DNA from: Setoptus koraiensis | Lineage: Eukaryota > Arthropoda | NCBI GenBank assembly: GCA_048013815.1 | Contig: CM106586.1 | Coordinates: forward strand, 16,740,001-16,804,000 | Direction of reading: 5' to 3' | Length of the DNA: 64,000 nt | In this document: piece after piece, positions 61,803-64,000 of the stretch | How the letters are laid out: each line of letters opens with the position of its first letter | Numbering within the stretch: the first letter of the stretch is position 1 | Position numbers and translations under genes: made by a program | Notes under the pieces: model-generated | Databases searched by the model: none | The model's input: the letters and a program-made list of their open reading frames with translations, nothing else | Told to the model about the DNA's origin: nothing

Positions 61803-63846
61803 GCCCCCCTGTCTCCTCTGCATCTTGCACCGCAGCCGCTCGCTGTCCGGCACCGGCCCAACAAACGTTCTCGAGACGGGCCCATCTCGAGAATCTCGCC
61901 TTGAGCCTCGTCGGCCGACCAATGCGACAATTGCATTGCGATAATTTGCCGGTTTTTGCTTATCGCAGATACTCTCATATTCACACATGGATCGGATTCA
62001 TATATTATATATTTATGATATTTATATTTATCGGTTATTTTATATGTGTCGGTGTGTGGATATTTATTTATACTGGCACACGGACACTTGTATTATACAA
62101 GTTGCAAAGATTTGCATATGGATAGCACATGGCCAGCGGGCGCACTTGTGCAACGTCGGCCAGCACGCGATACAAGCCAAGTTTTGTAATAACGCGCTAT
62201 AATAACTGACACAACAACGGGCCTTGGCCGCAGCTTATGCAAATGGGCTCATTTAATATTTAGTGGCTAATATTTGGCATTTCAATATTCACAAGTGTCA
62301 GTGCTCATTATTACGTGCCCGTTTCGATTTCGTTTAGATTGATGTGCGCGCCGAGAGTCGACTGTCGCTGCCGTTATGCGTTTGAGCCGTTGCTGTTGTG
62401 GTTGTTGTGGTTGTTGCTGTTGCTGTTGCTGTTGTTGTGGTTGTTGTTGTTGTTGTTGCTGTTGTTGTTGGTGGTGTCGCTGTTGATGGCGCTGTTATGT
62501 GTTGTCTGTCTGCGTAGTGATTGTTATAGTGGCGGTTGTTGGTGTGGTTGCCGTTGGTGTCGCTGCCGTTGGTGACGCTGCGAGCTGTAAAGGTCGCAGA
62601 GGAGGAGGCCGCTCTGAGAGAATTGCCCGGCTAGTCGTGCATTGCGTGTAGGCCGACGTTCTGGCAGCAGAAATTGCCGGCCACAACGTCGGCCAACAAC
62701 GTCGGGCCAAAAGAGTTAGGGCGCCCTGGCAAAGCCATAACGGCGTCGTAATGGCTGGCATGCACTGGCCAGCCACTTGTTGCATTCGATGGTGGCGACG
62801 ACAATGAAAACCAACAGCAGCCAACAACAACAACAGCAGCCAACGACAGCCAACGACAGCCAACGACAACAAACAATCGGTGGCCATCCGATGGCAGGCA
62901 CTGCTCAGCTGACGGCCGACACAACAGAAGCGCATTCGAAATAGCTGCCAAGACACCTGTATAATTGAATGAGCCAGCGCACCTGTGGAAGCCCGATGAA
63001 AGGTTAACTGTAATTCAGTTTTGTGCACGCGATAAGCCGCACAAGAGTGCCTCTTGTCAATCGCGCTTGTCGTTGTCGGTTGTGGCTGCTGTTGTTGTCG
63101 CTTGTCGTTGTCGGTTGTCGTTGTCGGTTGTTGCTGTCGGTTGTTGTTGTCGCTTGTCGTGGTTGCTGCTGTCGGTTGTCGTGGCTGCTGTTGGCGGTTG
63201 CAGCCAGTTGCAGTGTGACGCCGATAGTGCACCGTTGCAAAATGGTGAATAATAAATGGTGAATAAATGCGTTTAGCATGCAGCCGAACCGTAATGAAAT
63301 GGTAAATAATGCAGCCGAGACACAGAGCGAGCGAGCGAGCGGAGGCCCAACGAGCGCTTGTCTATTATCTCCGATGTGCGCTTGTCGTTGTCGTTGTCGT
63401 TGTTGTTGTCGTTGCTGTTGTTGCTGCTGTTGTTGTTGCCGGTGTTGCCGGTGTTGTCGTTGTTGCTGTTGTTGCCGTTGTTGCCGTTGTGCTCACCACT
63501 GCGACGGAGCTCAGTTGCCACAAGCACCGTCTACCTGGCCGCTGCCAATGCTGTCGCCTGTCAGTGCCAGCGCTATCCACGACGAGCTAACCCGTTGCCG
63601 CTGTTGGCTGCACGACAGCGACGCCAACAACGACGCCAACAACAACAACGACAGCAACAACAACGACAGCAACAACAACGGCGACGCCAACAGCGACTCA
63701 ACTGGCGCTCAATTACAAGCGACAGACTCGAACAGTTGGCAACAACCTTGAATTTCGTCGAGTTTCGTGCGCTGAAAGGAACGCAAACGCAACTCGCAAG
63801 CGCAATTGCAAAGTGAAGGAAAAGAGCGAGCGGAAAAAAACTAAAA

Positions 63847-64000
63847 ATGGATGGTGGGCAAAACGAGCTGACAACGTCGAACAAAGGCCGCGCTGAACAA
63901 CAACAGCAACAGCAACAACAACGACAGCAGCAGCAGCAGCAACACCGACAACAACAACAGCAACAACAACAATGGCTGCAACGGATGAGTTTAAACAACG
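63847..64000 (+). CDS. N-terminal coding exon of an unidentified poly-Gln protein (partial)
   Basis: ATG 63847 follows an A-rich leader (ACTAAAA before ATGG, a good initiation context) and the frame stays open to the window end. It reads MDGGQNELTTSNKGRAE, then Gln runs broken by Arg and His, then WLQRMSLNN. The non-repeat ends and the good start context favour a true N-terminus of a large regulatory-type protein continuing past base 64000. The family cannot be named. The opposite-strand frame here is poly-Cys and is rejected. Confidence 0.45.
   Translation, partial: MDGGQNELTTSNKGRAEQQQQQQQQRQQQQQQHRQQQQQQQQWLQRMSLNN

Larger units (their letters stand above)
45483..63846. other. 18-kb region without a supportable gene; simple repeats and palindromes
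   Basis: Many frames exist but they are low-complexity (Gln, Cys, Ser, Thr runs from trinucleotide repeats) and are mirrored on the other strand. No conserved domain is read in any frame. Donor-like CAG|GTGAGT sites on the + strand (for example 51797, 60353) could belong to 5' UTR exons of the gene starting at 63847. The listed tandem repeats and palindromes account for much of the visible structure. Confidence 0.45.

Noticed and set aside
60983-62125. 380-codon + strand frame
   Set aside because: Carried by the 18-bp repeat and GC-rich sequence; no recognisable segment, overlapped by frames of similar length.
63573-63998. Poly-Cys - strand frame
   Set aside because: Reverse complement of CAA/CAG repeats; the + strand reading has a proper start.

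Overview
The window is eukaryotic nuclear DNA, most likely from an arthropod and possibly a mite or other chelicerate. It holds spliced genes with GT-AG introns, arthropod-type gene families, many Asn/Gln/Thr homopolymer tracts, and one secreted protein with a tick-saliva-like cysteine pattern. The taxon is an inference. I see no prokaryotic gene, tRNA, rRNA, CRISPR array or transposon coding region.

Region 1 (1-24,297, + strand) is the 3' two thirds of one large gene, an unconventional myosin of the class XV type (MYO15A; fly Myo10A/sisyphus). Ten exons keep one reading frame across every junction and encode the end of a first FERM domain, a low-complexity linker, and a C-terminal MyTH4-FERM module. 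The motor domain lies before base 1. Introns are large and full of short tandem repeats.

The most remarkable feature lies inside this gene. From 13,482 to 19,180 (5,699 nt) the + strand contains no AG dinucleotide at all, whereas CT (AG on the other strand) is common. The first AG after this tract, at 19,181-19,182, is the acceptor that joins the upstream exon ending at 9,129 to the MyTH4 exon in frame. The AG-free tract itself contains an uninterrupted reading frame from ATG 14,080 that continues in frame into the MyTH4 exon. So one stretch looks like both a giant AG-exclusion zone of an intron and a 1,701-codon N-terminal extension for a separate isoform. Because no AG acceptor can exist inside it, that isoform would need its own transcription start, or a 5' exon spliced upstream of 13,482. 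Other introns of the gene have smaller AG-free zones (202 and 308 nt) with distant branch-point-like motifs.

Region 2 (24,300-45,500) is a compact gene island with small or no introns. It holds a secreted protein of unknown family (-), a secreted His/Gln-rich protein (+), an ABHD12-type lipase (-), YEATS4/GAS41 (-) divergent from EXOSC1/CSL4 (+), a JmjC hydroxylase of the KDM8/JMJD5 type (-), coronin (+), a second nearly identical YEATS4-EXOSC1 pair, and a secreted protein with a C2 domain (-). The second pair sits between coronin and the C2 gene and is flanked by diverged duplicate fragments of both neighbours. A 5.5 kb gene-free stretch upstream of coronin carries perfect hairpins and microsatellites.

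Region 3 (45,500-64,000) has no gene I can defend until 63,847, where a poly-Gln N-terminal coding exon starts and runs off the window. The rest is simple-sequence DNA, tandem repeats (including a 17-bp unit repeated about 14 times) and several perfect palindromes.
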